The notes: generated from the letters alone by a model not told the origin. A stretch of 31,945 nucleotides of DNA from Aureobasidium sp. EXF-3400 (GCA_024195585.1 SWBL01000457.1:1-31945); one strand, 5' to 3'. Numbered from the stretch's first letter, positions 18,547 to 29,942 are shown. A program made the numbers and translations.

Positions 18547-19017
18547 ATGGAAGCAGTATCAATAGTGGACAGGTCGAGCTTCGAAGACATGGCAGGTCAA
18601 GGCACCACAAGCCCAAGCCTGAGTCCCACAAACTCAAGCAGGGAGTCTATGCTGAAGGCCATGTCTGAGTCGTCGCAGGGGGTTGAGTCCCCATTCCAGT
18701 CGGCGTTCGACACGCCACAATCAAGCGTCGTCAACATCGTCTTCAGACCACCACCACAACAGACACGAGTAGCCAGATTCGTGGAGTGCGCGTGTGTGAA
18801 CGGCGGGCCCTGTGTCGGAACGGAAGGTCAAGCGACGTGCGACTGCAGTGTGGCTGCTCCTAACGAGGTAAAGCTACCAAGAAGAGGCGAGAAGAAGAGG
18901 ACCATCAAGAAAGCTGCACAGGGTATCACCAAAATCCTGAGGAGAGCATGGAACAGACCAGTACAGGCGCTCAACGATGCAACAACTCGAGCAGTGAAAA
19001 AGCAGAAGGGATGTTAG
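18547..19017 (+). CDS. Hypothetical protein with a short Cys cluster and basic C-terminus
   Basis: An intronless frame of 156 aa, ATG 18547 to TAG 19015-19017. The first 70 residues are Ser/Pro-rich and look disordered. Residues 80-98 hold five cysteines in the pattern CACVNGGPC followed by TCDC, resembling half of an EGF-like module. The C-terminal third is strongly basic (KLPRRGEKKRTIKKAAQGI) and may form an amphipathic helix; the last residue is Cys. There is no signal peptide or membrane segment, so an extracellular EGF role is unlikely and a metal-binding or nuclear role is only a guess. It lies 190 bp upstream of ETR1 on the same strand. I do not recognise the family. Confidence 0.6.
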   Translation: MEAVSIVDRSSFEDMAGQGTTSPSLSPTNSSRESMLKAMSESSQGVESPFQSAFDTPQSSVVNIVFRPPPQQTRVARFVECACVNGGPCVGTEGQATCDCSVAAPNEVKLPRRGEKKRTIKKAAQGITKILRRAWNRPVQALNDATTRAVKKQKGC

Positions 19018-19207
19018 AATTGACAGATTGTTTTGATGATGATAAGAAGTCAAGATGGAGATGTCCAGATTCGGAAAGACGGAGGAGGGCGGTTTTGGCT
19101 GTCATCAAGACCCTCGGCGACGTCACTGTTGATCGACAGCTTCAGCACGCAGAAAGCTCTACCCATTTCTTCTCTTACTCCTCATCCCGACATAGCATAC
19201 ACACATC

Positions 19208-20392
19208 ATGTCGTTCCGCCTGAGCACATGCAGCACAAGTCTACGGGTTCCTCTCGCCCATCTCACAACAGTCCCCATCACTCGTCGTCACCTTAGCGCC
19301 TACGGTTACGAGCAAGCCAAAGCACTAGCCTTCACCAACTACGGCGAACCAAAAGACGTCCTTCGCCTCCACGGTCACAGCATCTCTCCCGCTCACAAAG
19401 ACCTCGTAACCCTCCGCTTCCTCGCTTCTCCTATCAACCCGGCAGACATCAATCAGATCCAAGGCGTCTACCCCAGCAAGCCAACCTTCAGCACCACTCT
19501 CGGAGCCCCGGAACCCACCGCCGTAGGAGGCAATGAAGGTGTCGCTGAGGTCATATCCGCTGGAGGTGGCGTCAAGGGCTTCCAACGAGGCGACTGGGTC
19601 ATCATGCGCAGCCCTGGTTTCGGCACCTGGCGCACCCACGCTCAAACCACCACCGAGAACCTCCTCAAGATCGAAGACAAGTCAGGCCTCACACCCCTCC
19701 AAGCCGGCACCGTCAGCGTGAACCCCTGCACCGCCTACCGCATGCTCAAAGACTTTGTACCGCTCAACCAAGGCGACTGGTTCATTCAAAACGGCGCCAA
19801 CTCAGGCGTGGGAAGAGCAGCAATTCAACTAGCAAAACTCTGGGGCTACCGCAGTATAAACATCATCCGCGACCGTTCCGACCCCTCGGCCACAGAAGCA
19901 ATGAAGCAAGAATTGAAAGATTTGGGTGCAGACATCGTCCTCACAGACTCAGAAGCAATGGACAAGTCCTTCCGCAACGTCATCAAGGAAGCCACAAATG
20001 GAGGTCGCGAACAAATCTCTCTGGCCCTGAACTGTGTAGGCGGCAAACTCGTCAACAGCATGGCCAAAATCTTGGCCGACAACTCACACATTGTGACCTA
20101 TGGTGCCATGTCGCGCGAGCCTGTCACCGTCCCTGCCGGTCTCCAGATCTTCAAAAACATTTCCTACGACGGCTTCTGGGTAAGCAGATGGTCAGAAGCA
20201 AACCCAGAGGAAAAGAAAAAGACTGTTGAACATGTCTTGAATCTTGTACGAGAAGGCAAGTTCAAGGACACACCTTTTGATGAGGTCAAATGGGAATGGG
20301 AAACCAAGGGTGAAGAGTTGATCAAAGCTGTACAAGGCACTTTGCAAGGCTTCAGATCTGGTAAGGGTGTCTTTGTGTTTGGCAAGACCTAA
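19208..20392 (+). CDS. ETR1: Mitochondrial trans-2-enoyl-CoA/ACP reductase Etr1
   Basis: An intronless gene of 394 aa. It catalyses the NADPH-dependent reduction of trans-2-enoyl thioesters in mitochondrial fatty-acid synthesis (type II), which supplies lipoic acid precursors and supports respiration. Residues 1 to about 28 form an Arg/Ser/Thr targeting peptide. The MDR (medium-chain dehydrogenase-like) fold lacks zinc ligands. Key features: NPADINQIQGVYP with the presumed catalytic Tyr88, GGNEGVAEV, the Rossmann segment NGANSGVGRAAIQLAK near 194-209, RDRSD that would bind the NADPH phosphate, NCVGGK, YGAMSREPV, and the FWVSRW segment of the active site. Length matches yeast Etr1 (380 aa). 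The start fits the targeting peptide. It converges on PFK. Confidence 0.96.
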   Translation: MSFRLSTCSTSLRVPLAHLTTVPITRRHLSAYGYEQAKALAFTNYGEPKDVLRLHGHSISPAHKDLVTLRFLASPINPADINQIQGVYPSKPTFSTTLGAPEPTAVGGNEGVAEVISAGGGVKGFQRGDWVIMRSPGFGTWRTHAQTTTENLLKIEDKSGLTPLQAGTVSVNPCTAYRMLKDFVPLNQGDWFIQNGANSGVGRAAIQLAKLWGYRSINIIRDRSDPSATEAMKQELKDLGADIVLTDSEAMDKSFRNVIKEATNGGREQISLALNCVGGKLVNSMAKILADNSHIVTYGAMSREPVTVPAGLQIFKNISYDGFWVSRWSEANPEEKKKTVEHVLNLVREGKFKDTPFDEVKWEWETKGEELIKAVQGTLQGFRSGKGVFVFGKT

Positions 20393-20670
20393 AGTTATAA
20401 CGACAAGTAAGAAACAAATCTTGTCGCTAATGAAATGATGCTTCTGCTGTACATATACGCATATCCAATGTCTTTTGAGATTGAGAAACTGAGTAAATTT
20501 TGTGGATATAGAGATACCTGTCTAAATATGCAAGAGAACCAATGATAACTGTCCCGGGCTTCCAGCCCCAGAAGACACTAAACTGAGGTAATAAAAATAA
20601 GGAAATCATTGCAATCATGATTGAAGAAAACGCCAACAACGTAGAGCAAGCAAAAGTCAAGACTTTCTTT

Positions 20671-23068
20671 TTAAGCAGGCAGACCAGCAGCAATAGCGTC
20701 CTCCTTCTTGGGACGAGGACGGCCCGAAAGCGTGTCCACAATGCTGACCAAATCCATCCAGAACTCGTTCTTGGGACGGCGGTCCTTCCAGTCGGTCTCC
20801 TCCTTCTCAACCCTCTCCATGGCCGAGAATTGCACTTGGGCACCGGTGATTCCGATGACCGAGCACGACAGAGCGTCGTTTGCGATCTCATCCTTGGACT
20901 TGCCGGCAAAAGACTCGATGTGCTGCATACTCTTGACACCGAAACGGACGGCACGGACACGGTCCATGGGCGAGGGAATACCACCCTGTTGCACGTGTCC
21001 GGGGACGGCGAAACGCGAGTCGAACTTGCCGCCGCTCTCTTCGCGGATAATGTTTGCGATGATTTCGGTAGTGTAGGTCTTGGATGCTTTTTCGTTGCGG
21101 AGAATAATCTTTCCGCTGCGGTTTTGGCCCTTGTCCTTAGCGAATTGCTCCTTCAAATGCTCAATGTCCGAGGCGATCATCTTGAGGTGGATGCCCTCTT
21201 CGGGTGTGTAGACGGCAACGGCACCAATAGAGAGACCGGCAATGGTAGCGATATAGCCTGAAGCACCACCCTGTGTCTCGACAACGAACACACGGCGGCG
21301 GGAGGCAGCAGCGGATTGCTTGATGGCATCGCAGTAGTCAATCAGGGCGTTCAAACAGGTGTCGCTACCAATAGAGTACTCGGTACCAGGGACGTTGTTG
21401 GAGACGGTTGCAGGAAGAACGACGATGGGGATCTTGAAAGCGTCGTAGTCGCGTCTGGCCTTGCGAAGCTCAGAGACGGCAGTGAAAGCCTCGAAACCAC
21501 CGACAACGAAGAGAGCATCGATCTTGTGGTGGGTAAGGGCGTCCGAGACACCATCGTAGTCCTCGGAAGGAGTAGCACGGTTGGTTCCAATCTCGGAACC
21601 ACCCTTGCTGGCCCAGTTCTCGGCGTCGAGCCACTTGATCTCGCGGACAGAGGGTTCCTCATCCTTGTAGTGGCGGGCGAGTCCAGGGAAACCGTTGTGG
21701 AGGGCGAGAGGAGTGTGACCACGGGTAAGACAGTAGGCAGTGGCGGCACGGGTGGCAGCGTTCATACCACCAGCGGGGGCTCCGACGTGGATGATACCAA
21801 CACGCATGCGCTGTATTCGTGTTAGTCTTACTTTTTGTAGCTAGTATGAAGTGTGTTCTTACCTTCTCCTTGGGAAGAAGCAACTCCTCCTTGTCGGTCG
21901 AGACAGTGGTGCTGTATGCAGTCCAGTACTCGTCGAACTCGGCACCTCTCAGCTTCATGGCTGCCTTGAAGTCCTTGCGCTCAATAGCCTCGGCGACGGA
22001 TTGGGTCAGCTTGACAGCCTCCATCAATGACTTGCGAACAATCTTGTTCTCGACAATGCAAATAACAGGACTGGGAGTCTCGGGGGTCGAGTCGAGGACG
22101 GCCTTGACGGCTTCAACACCTTGCAGAGTGGCCAACATACGGTCGTAGGCAACGGCAGTGCCGCCACGCTGGACGTGACCAAGAGTGGTGACTCTGGTGT
22201 CGAGACCAAGCTTGCCAGCAAGCAGATCCTTGACCTTGTTGGGCGAGATGGCGTTGAGCTGACGGTCGTGAGCTCCCTCAGCAACAATGACAATGGTCTT
22301 TCTCTTTCCGAGCTGACGGTGGCGCTGCACGACGTCGCACATCTCAGATTCCCAGTTTTCGGATGGAGGGTTCTCGGGAAGGAAGACGAAATCAGCACCG
22401 GTGGAAACACCAGCCATCAGGGCGAGCCAACCACAGTGTCTGCCCATGACCTCGACGACGAAAGCACGCTGGTGAGAGAAAGCGGTAGCATCAATGTAGT
22501 CGACAGCCTGGCAGATACGCTGCAGCGATGAGTAGCATCCAATGGTGGCATCGGTACCAGCCAAGTCGTTGTCAATGGAACCGACCAGACCAACAATGTT
22601 GAGATGTTTGAAAGGCTCAACTGCCTCCTTCTTGAAAGTACCGTTGGACACCAGCTCCTCGACCAGACTGGGCCACTCGCCTCTGAATCTGTCTGCACCA
22701 GTCAAACTGCCGTCACCACCACAGACAACCAAGGCATCAATGCCCTTGTCAATCATGTTCTTGGCCGCTTGCAGTCTGCCGGCACGCTCCTTGAAGGACA
22801 TGCATCTTGCTGTTCCGATGAGGGTACCGCCCTCTGAGAGCCATCCACGGACATCCTCCCAGCGCATCTGCTTGATCATGTCTCCACCCTGGACAAGACC
22901 TTCGTAACCTTCGTAGACGGCGAATGCATCGCAGCCCGAGGCGATAGTTTGACGGACAACGGCACGCACAGCACCAGACATTCCTTGGGAGTCACCTCCG
23001 GAAGTCATGACAGCAATGCGCTTCTTGCCCGCGGGCATGGCGGCGGGAGCGAGGTTGACCTGGGCCAT
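20671..23068 (-). CDS. PFK1: ATP-dependent 6-phosphofructokinase
   Basis: Two minus-strand exons, 23068-21863 and 21810-20671, separated by intron 21862-21811, encode 781 aa. This is the usual size for fungal PFK, a tandem duplication of the bacterial enzyme. It phosphorylates fructose 6-phosphate with ATP in glycolysis. The N-terminal half has [16 protein letters not shown] (ATP loop), [11 protein letters not shown], and [11 protein letters not shown], whose second Asp is the expected catalytic base, then [10 protein letters not shown]. The C-terminal half has [34 protein letters not shown] (catalytic Asp replaced by Asn, as expected for the allosteric half) and GGASGYIAT. The intron falls in the linker between the halves. 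Codon use is strongly biased, consistent with high expression. Filamentous fungi usually name this pfkA. Confidence 0.97.
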
Positions 23069-23533
23069 GGTAGAGGCCAGTTGTGTTGTGTTTTTGATGC
23101 GAATGTGAGGATGGTTGTATTACTTGTCGGGCGTGTGAAGCTGTACCAGACAGAGAGCTCGGTCAGCTGGGTTTATAAGGTCGTCGAGACACGTGGTGGA
23201 GAGATGGTTGTGAATGCAAGAAAAAGAGGCCTCAGCCAAACTGCGAGGTGAAATCTTGAGAGAACCCCCCCAAGAATACGTCACTCTCAACACATTGGCC
23301 AGTGCCAGTCAACATCACGGTCCGACTGCGGTCTTACAGGCCAAGAATCTCACCATTTGTTTGTGCCACGGTCCGAGGGCACTTCATATCAGCTCACCAT
23401 AAGCTCGTGGTTCTTTCACTGCTATTGCTGCTCCATCATCTATCTCGCTGGCTATCACCAGCCCCTCCATGCGACAAAAGAAAAAAGACGCTGGACCCTG
23501 AAAGTCGCTGCACCTGCCTAAATCTATTTGGAT
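23069..23533. promoter_or_regulatory. PFK promoter region and MED17 3' flank
   Basis: About 465 bp. It holds the PFK promoter, with a TATA-like element listed separately, and the 3' flank of MED17. No gene or RNA was recognised in it. Confidence 0.5.
23172..23178 (-). promoter_or_regulatory. Putative TATA box of PFK
   Basis: The minus strand reads CTTATAAACCC here, about 105 bp upstream of the ATG at 23068. The position and A/T core fit a TATA box of a highly expressed glycolytic gene. Confidence 0.45.
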
Positions 23534-25436
23534 TTATGCTCGGTCCCAGACGTGCTGTTTGACCGTCTCCCAGAACCCGTTCTGTTTCATCTCATCCTCG
23601 ACCTTCCATTCAAATCTCTCTCTGGGCGTCCGTAACACAAGACTGTCCTGCGCTGCGTTTTCATTTCCGTGAACCTCAATGCTGATCTTATCGTTGCTGT
23701 TGGTTCTGGTGAGCATGCCGCACCTGTCGTTCAGGGTCCAGTTGACCAGCTTGTCTACAATCCCATAGCCCAAAGCGTTGGCCATCGCTGTATTCAAGTA
23801 GTCTTTGAGCTCTTGCATCTCTGGTATCTCGACTCGCGACAAGCCTATCGGTGAAGTAACCAACATGGCACTGCCGAAAGCTGGTGGTGAAATGGATGTA
23901 CGCACTTCGACACCAATCTCGAGTGCCTCGGATAGATGCGCTGCCTTCAGCGATATCTTCATTCGCGAATGCAGCGGCGTCAGGCCTCTTTGCATGAGAG
24001 TTTCTATCGTATCTGCGGATTTCAACAGTGCTGGATCGAACGCCGCTGTCTCGACTGTCGTGTCAATGGATGCAGCATCGAGAAGCTTTTTGATACGCTC
24101 AAGATAGGCGCCGATATCAGCAAGCATGGAGCGGTGTTGTAGCAAGGTCAGAATGGGTTTCATAATGCTTGCGACTGGTGTGTTCTGTCTGGCGCTTGAC
24201 ATTGGTAGAGGCAGTTCGGATCGGCGTGCCAGTCTCTCACGGTGAGTATACGAAAGAAATAGGCGAAGGGCTAGTGCGATAGCTTGGGCCCACGCATCTT
24301 CTGGCTGCTTGCCGTAGGGTTTCGTCTCAATCGCAGTCAATGGTAACAAGTCAATCAAAACTTCTTGCGCATCTGATGTGTATGGTGAAGCAGTCGAGGA
24401 CAATCTTGTCGGAAGATGGACGGTCGACTCGCGCATATCAACCCCGTACGATGCCAGACTTCGGGATTCCCGAATGATTTCATGGAACAATTCTTCCTCG
24501 TACAACGAGTCTCTAGCGTGACGAATGCGTGTTTCGAGAGTGGCTTCTGAATCGGTCGAGACATCCGGCATTCGTGAGACGCCAACAATATGGTCGCCTT
24601 TTTGGATGCGTACCCTTAGAACTTTGCTGTTGTTTCCGATGCCTTTGTCGAGTAGAACATTGCCGTCTTCGTCTGACCTCAAGGCGGCGAGTCCACGGTC
24701 TCTGAACTCTCCAAGAGCTTCCAAGAAGCCAAATCGGACGCCCAGGTTGTGTTTTTCCCGGGGCAGACGAGAAATTGACCAGCCTTTGTCGCTGACAGAC
24801 AAGACTTGTTCCCAGTAATGTGTCTCTCTTCTGACGTCGTTCTCCAAGCGAGTCGCAGCGCCCAACAAGGAATCAGCGGATGCTTGAAGCGATTGCATTC
24901 TCCAGCCACGAGCGATTGTTTCATCGACCTTCTCTTGCTCCTTGTTGGGGGGCACGTTCTGCCACATATCCATAGCGAGGGTCCCGGGCTTGATGAATTG
25001 TTTCAGATGGGGCGACATTGTAAGATCGGCCTGTTTAGGAGCGTCTTTGGAAATCAGTAGGGAGACGAAGTCCAGAGCGATGAGTACTTCGTTGCGTGCA
25101 GAGCTGGAAGTGTCAGTAATTCGTCATGCTGGCAATGGATATGCGCAAAAAAACGCACTCGACATGTTGCCTCATGTCTGCTCTAGCTGCCCATAGCTGT
25201 TCCCGGCGGTCTTTTTCCTCTAGTCCATCTGCGTCTGGGCCATCATCGTCGTCGTCTGTCTCGGAGCTCTCTTCGTCATTCTCGTTGGCAGCTATTTCAG
25301 CCTGTAGGCCTTGCTCGGTGATGTGTCGAAAGTGGCCGCGCTCATCGTGAATGCGACCAAGGATTGACAGGAGTGAGTCTGCTTCGTTGTCGTCGCGCGG
25401 CTGCAGCAGGGACGAGGGCAGAGTGATGTCGGCCAT
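23534..25436 (-). CDS. MED17: Mediator complex subunit 17 (Srb4)
   Basis: Two minus-strand exons, 25436-25159 and 25103-23534, with intron 25158-25104, encode 615 aa. Med17 is an essential subunit of the Mediator head module and links activators to RNA polymerase II. Features: an acidic N-terminal stretch (ETDDDDDGPDADG) near residues 60-75; then ARNEVLIALDFVSLLIS; LKQFIKPGTLAMD; a predicted helix around residues 150-190; and the segment HYWEQVLSVSDKGWSISRLP followed by REKHNLGVRFGFLEA, which is strongly conserved in fungal Med17. The C-terminal region is a globular domain with few low-complexity parts. Start at 25436 (MADITLPSSLL) was chosen over the in-frame ATG at 25499 because the latter adds residues without conservation. 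It is divergent from ISN1, 279 bp away. Confidence 0.93.
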
Positions 25437-25715
25437 GGTGGATTGGATCAAGGAAAGCTTCGGCGCCGGCACAAGCGTCAGCGGTTCCTGAGCAAGCACA
25501 AGAGATCGGCGCTTCTACCCGCTGTTTAGCGCTGTGGGGTGCAGCATCACATGCCTATCACCAATCTGTAACAACCTGCTGCTGTCAGTCTTGTCGGCCA
25601 GCTCCGCCTCTCTTCTCTGTCATACCTCGCGGCCGTCTTCTTCACTTTCCTAATATCTACACTTCCTAACCTTCCTATTCCCAATCAACAACAAGCCTGA
25701 AACCCCGACGCCAGA
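25437..25715. promoter_or_regulatory. Shared bidirectional promoter of MED17 and ISN1
   Basis: Only 279 bp separate the two divergent start codons, so both promoters and 5' UTRs must fit here. A CCAAT pentamer is at 25561-25565, roughly midway. No TATA box is evident on either strand. Confidence 0.55.
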
Positions 25716-27359
25716 ATGACCACTAGATACCGTGTCGAGTGTATGTTTAACAATAGCTATCACATGCTGACACTCGATACTAACTACATCTAGATGCTCT
25801 CAAGGTTCGTATACTGAAGTTGTAACCTTTTGAATCTTGCTGATCTGCCCTTCAAGACTCATCGTCGTGATCAATTGGTGCGTCCCTGATCTGACCGGCT
25901 CATTGTACTCCACTCTTGCTAAGCTTGTGTCAGATTGAATGGATCAAAGGTCTTCTTGCTGTGCCATTCGTACTCCTATCTCAGCCTACCGCATTGTTCG
26001 GCCAAGATGGAATACATGGTACTGACGAGATGGCCCGCAATGCCCACGAGCGTTATGCCCAGATCATGAGTGATGTTGAAGCACTCATCAATGACCACAT
26101 TTCACGCCAAAAAGAAGGCACACATACCCACTCTAAGCTTAAGCTGCTAGTTCCGACTGTTGGTGTCTTCTTTACGCCTCTCATGCTGAGAGATGCTTTC
26201 GAATGGCAAGACCAACGACGATACATAAGTTCAAGGAGATTTGTTGCTCCCAGTTTCAACGACATTCGTTTGATCCTCAATACTGCTCAAGTCATGTCGT
26301 TAGTCAAGCACAGCCGTCTGGACCTTGTCACATTCGATGGTGATGTCACGCTGTATGATGATGGCCAGTCTCTGACCGATGATAACCCAGCCATTCCTCG
26401 TATCCTGGAATTGATGAGAAATGGCACCCGCATCGGCATCGTGACTGCCGCTGGTTACACTGAAGCATCAAAATACTATGGTAGACTACATGGTCTGCTC
26501 GATGCCATAGCTACATCTGATCTCCCGGATCAGACCAAGAAGAATCTCATTGTTCTCGGAGGAGAGGCGAGTTACCTCTTCCAGTTCGCTAGCGAGAGCC
26601 CGGACAGACTCGTTGCAATTCCTCGTCAGCAGTGGACTCTCCAAGAAATGCAATCTTGGACACAAGAGGACGTTACAGAATTGCTGGATATTGCAGAAAA
26701 GTCCCTTCGTAGTTGTGTCGATGCCATGAGGCTCAAGGCTGACATCCTTCGAAAAGAAAGAGCAGTCGGTATCATCCCAATCGAGGGATTCAAACTTTCG
26801 CGGGAACAGCTTGAGGAGACTGTTCTTGTCTGCCAGAAGACTTTAGTACGTGCTGCGACGATACGCTCTGCTGGATGTTTGCTTACAGGAACTAGGAAAT
26901 GACTCCTGTTGGCAAGAGGCTACCATTCTGCGCCTTCAATGGTGAGAGTTGACATAGTCGTTTGACGACCCAATTACTAAAGCTTTCACAGGAGGTAGTG
27001 ACGTCTTCATTGACATTGGTGACAAGTCCTGGGGTGTTCTGAGTTGCCAGAGATATTTTGGTGGAATTGAAGGAAACAAGTCTCTCCACGTTGGTGACCA
27101 GTTCTTGTCAATTGGCGCGAATGATTTCAAGGTTCGTGGATTTAGTCACTACTTGCGGAATACATGCTAACATATACCAGGCTAGGTTTGTGCTACTTCG
27201 GCACCATTCTGAGATATCTATATGCTAACGAATGTTAGGCTTGCCTGCACAACGGCATGGATTGCCAGCCCGGCAGAGACTGTTGCCCTCTTGGATGAGA
27301 TCTCTCAGCTTTCGACTGCTCCTGATTCTCTTCCAAGAAATGCAAATTTCGAGGATTAA
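25716..27359 (+). CDS. ISN1: IMP-specific 5'-nucleotidase Isn1
   Basis: Eight exons: 25716-25740, 25794-25804, 25857-25877, 25934-26845, 26896-26941, 26992-27131, 27181-27185 and 27239-27359, giving 426 aa (yeast Isn1 has 450). All seven introns are 49-56 bp and GT-AG. Isn1 dephosphorylates IMP to inosine and controls purine nucleotide pools. The spliced N-terminus reads MTTRYRVEYALKTHRRDQL, joining IEWIKGLLAVPFVL. The HAD-like nucleophile motif is TFDGDVTLYDDG with Asp154 and Asp156. GIVTAAGYTEA forms motif II and FCAFNGGSDVF, GGIEGNKSLHVGDQF lie near the C-terminus. The exon of only 5 nt (GCTAG) is needed to give NDFKARLACTTAWIA; without it the frame is lost. The 26896 acceptor is the second of two AGs; using the first would break the frame. 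Confidence 0.92.
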
Positions 27360-27778
27360 GGGAAGGTGGCCTAATCATCTTTTCATTTCGACCCTCGACA
27401 CGAACTTGATTTATGAGTGGTAGGCGAATATTCCCACCAAATGTCTGTATAATAATGTGTATCAATTTCATGTTTTTACGAATCCGCACTTCAGTAACCG
27501 CTGCTATGAGTTTCACAAAGTCTTATGCAGATGCACAATCATTTCCAGATAAGAGACAGACCTGAGTAGACAAGACTGCCCACTAATTGAATGTCGTACA
27601 CTTTTGCAGCTCAAATGCCATTTCATGGCTTTTGAGGAGAGTGATAGGCCGGAGTTGCTCGCGAGTCGAGACCCTCGAACCGGTGGTCTGTGCATCAAAA
27701 GTTCGGCGAGAAGAGATGATATCTCTGACATTTCGCCTCATCTTCACAGCTTACTCAGTAGCAACTGCACGTACTCCA
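27360..27778. other. Intergenic region between ISN1 and the PPR gene
   Basis: About 420 bp, both neighbours on the plus strand: the 3' flank of ISN1 followed by the promoter of the PPR gene. The PPR frame is open upstream to ATG 27587, but those residues do not resemble a targeting peptide. No RNA gene or repeat was seen. Confidence 0.5.
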
Positions 27779-29942
27779 ATGTCAGAGTGCAGGAACAGCT
27801 TACTCAGATGCATTCGTGCAATCGCTGCCGAGGCCAGCACAGGGCCTCGACCCTATCTCCAGAGTCGCATCGCACCACATGCGCGATCATCTCAAGCCGT
27901 CCGACAGTATACAACAGAGTCTAGAAGAGACGCCACTCCGACACGCGATGAAAAGCTCGACGGCATGACATCTGATGCTCAAAAGAGCAAACGCACAACT
28001 TCGGTCGATGGCGTACCACAAAAGACATACGATCCGACCAAGACATGGATCAAGAACAATGAACATCGCAAAGTGCGCGTACCAACTGAAGATCAGGAAG
28101 ATGGCAAGATGCCCAACATGAACTTGGCGCTGGAGAAGAAGATCAGGAGGGAACTGCAGTATCTACCCGACCCGCTCAAGCTCGCCGATCATGTTCGTGG
28201 CGTTCTCAAGAAGGGCGACGTCGAGAAGGCTCTTGGTCTCACTCGTATTGCCAGCAAGGATATGGAATGTATCGTCAGTTGGAATCACATCATCGGCCAC
28301 TTGCTGTCCGAGAAACAGGTCACCGCCGCCCTCAAGATATACAACGAGGTACTACTTGTCTATGCACTGCAGTCAGGCCTATCAATTGACAACTCTACAG
28401 ATGAAAAAGCGCGCACAGTTTCCCGACTCGCATACCTACGTTATCCTCCTTCGTGGCCTCTCCGAACCTCCTGTCGCCGCAGACACGCTCGGCAAAGCCC
28501 TTGCCATCTACCATTCCCTAGGCGCCGAAAATTCTAGAGTAAAGCCAACAACCATACACACCAATGCAGCACTGAGAGTGTGCGCACGCGCAAATGATAT
28601 GGACTCTCTATGGGGCATAGCCTCAAAGATTCCAGAGAAAGGGCCGGGCGCCGCCGACACTTACACATACACTACAATCTTGAATGCCATCAGAGAGCAC
28701 GCATTATTGGAAGGTGGCACCCGAACAGACGACAGCGAGATCGCTGCACTGAGAGCAACAGCTGTTCAGCAGGGTAGAAGGATCTGGGGAGACATTGTTG
28801 GAAGATGGCGATCAGGAGACATCGCCGTCAATGAAGAGATGGTAGCCGCCATGGGTCGCCTTTTATTGATTGGTCTGCAGCCAAAAGATTGGGATGATGT
28901 TCTCTCCCTGATTGAACAGACTATGGGCATCCCTCGTCTGGTTCCCAAACTTGGTAGCAAGATGAGAATGGCCTCTCTGAATCTGCCCATTCGCATGCCC
29001 GCCGAGGTGAAGAAGGATCGCAAGGACATTACAGAAGGCGAGGAACCCGAGACCGAGTTTGACCAAGCACTGCTACTCGACAGTCGAGGTAAACCATCTG
29101 TCACACTCGTCAAACCAGGAAACAACACTTTTTCACTCCTTCTTGAGGCCTGCAAGTTGGCACACGCTTTCCGGACATCGTACGAATACTGGGATCTGCT
29201 CACCAACAAGTCCACATATGCGCTCAAGCCTGACATGGATAACATCCATACTTTTATGCGTATCTTACGACAAACTCGTGCATCTGGTCGTACTCTCGAC
29301 TTGGTGAAAGATACGATACCGGGTTACGGCTGGAAACCTCATCGCAAGACCTTCCGTATCGCTATGAGTGCCTGCAGTCGCGACAAGAACAACCCAAATG
29401 TAATGAACCATGCCAACCAACTTTTTGAACTGAGCGAACACTATCAGGTGGACCCTGACCCAACGACACTCACTCAATACATGGAGTTGGCCCTCTCTAC
29501 GCAAGATGGAGAAATTATTAGCCAAGTAATCGATCGCTTGTCAGATCCTATCACAAAGTTGAGGTCAATCATCTCGTTTGGAACATTCAGCTCGGGCAAA
29601 ACATCAGCTACGGCAAGACATGATGTTGTGGCCCTGATGAGAACGGTCATCGGTGCCATGGATCAGTTGATGAAAAAGCAGTTGATCCCTCAGGATCAGG
29701 TTCAAGGGTGGATGCAGAGACGATCAAAGATGGGTGCTTTTGTCACAAGGCTAATGGACAGAATGGATGGAAAGAACATCGTTCCTAGAGAAAAGCTCAT
29801 AGAGTTAAGAAAAGACAGCAGACAGCTGAGGCACCTTCGCCAAAACCTGGTCAAAAAGCAAAAGAAGAGAGACGGCACTTGGGTGAAGGACAAGAAGGAC
29901 CTTGAGCGAAGACCGTTGCAAGACTTGCCGTTCGAGGAGTGA
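27779..29942 (+). CDS. Mitochondrial pentatricopeptide-repeat-type protein
   Basis: Exons 27779-28348 and 28401-29942 (intron 28349-28400) encode 703 aa. Residues 1 to about 45 (MSECRNSLLRCIRAIAAEAS and on) are Arg/Ala/Ser-rich with no acidic residue after Glu17, typical of a mitochondrial targeting peptide. Helix-pair repeats of PPR type follow: SWNHIIGHLLSEKQVTAALK, PDSHTYVILLRGLSEPPVAA, PTTIHTNAALRVCARANDMD and DTYTYTTILNAIREHALLEG, with two further ones near TFSLLLEACKLAHAFRTSYE and HKTFRIAMSACSRD. The end is basic. PPR proteins of this size bind specific mitochondrial RNAs and act in processing, stability or translation, or sit in the mitoribosome. The exact orthologue is not recognised; a fungal Ccm1- or Rmd9-like role is possible but unproven. 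Start 27779 was chosen for the targeting peptide. Confidence 0.82.

Noticed and set aside
20617..22531. Several plus-strand frames over PFK
   Set aside because: They are shadows of the highly biased PFK gene on the minus strand.
27587..27778. Upstream ATG for the PPR protein
   Set aside because: The extra 64 residues contain acidic and hydrophobic segments unlike a targeting peptide, whereas the start at 27779 gives a typical one.
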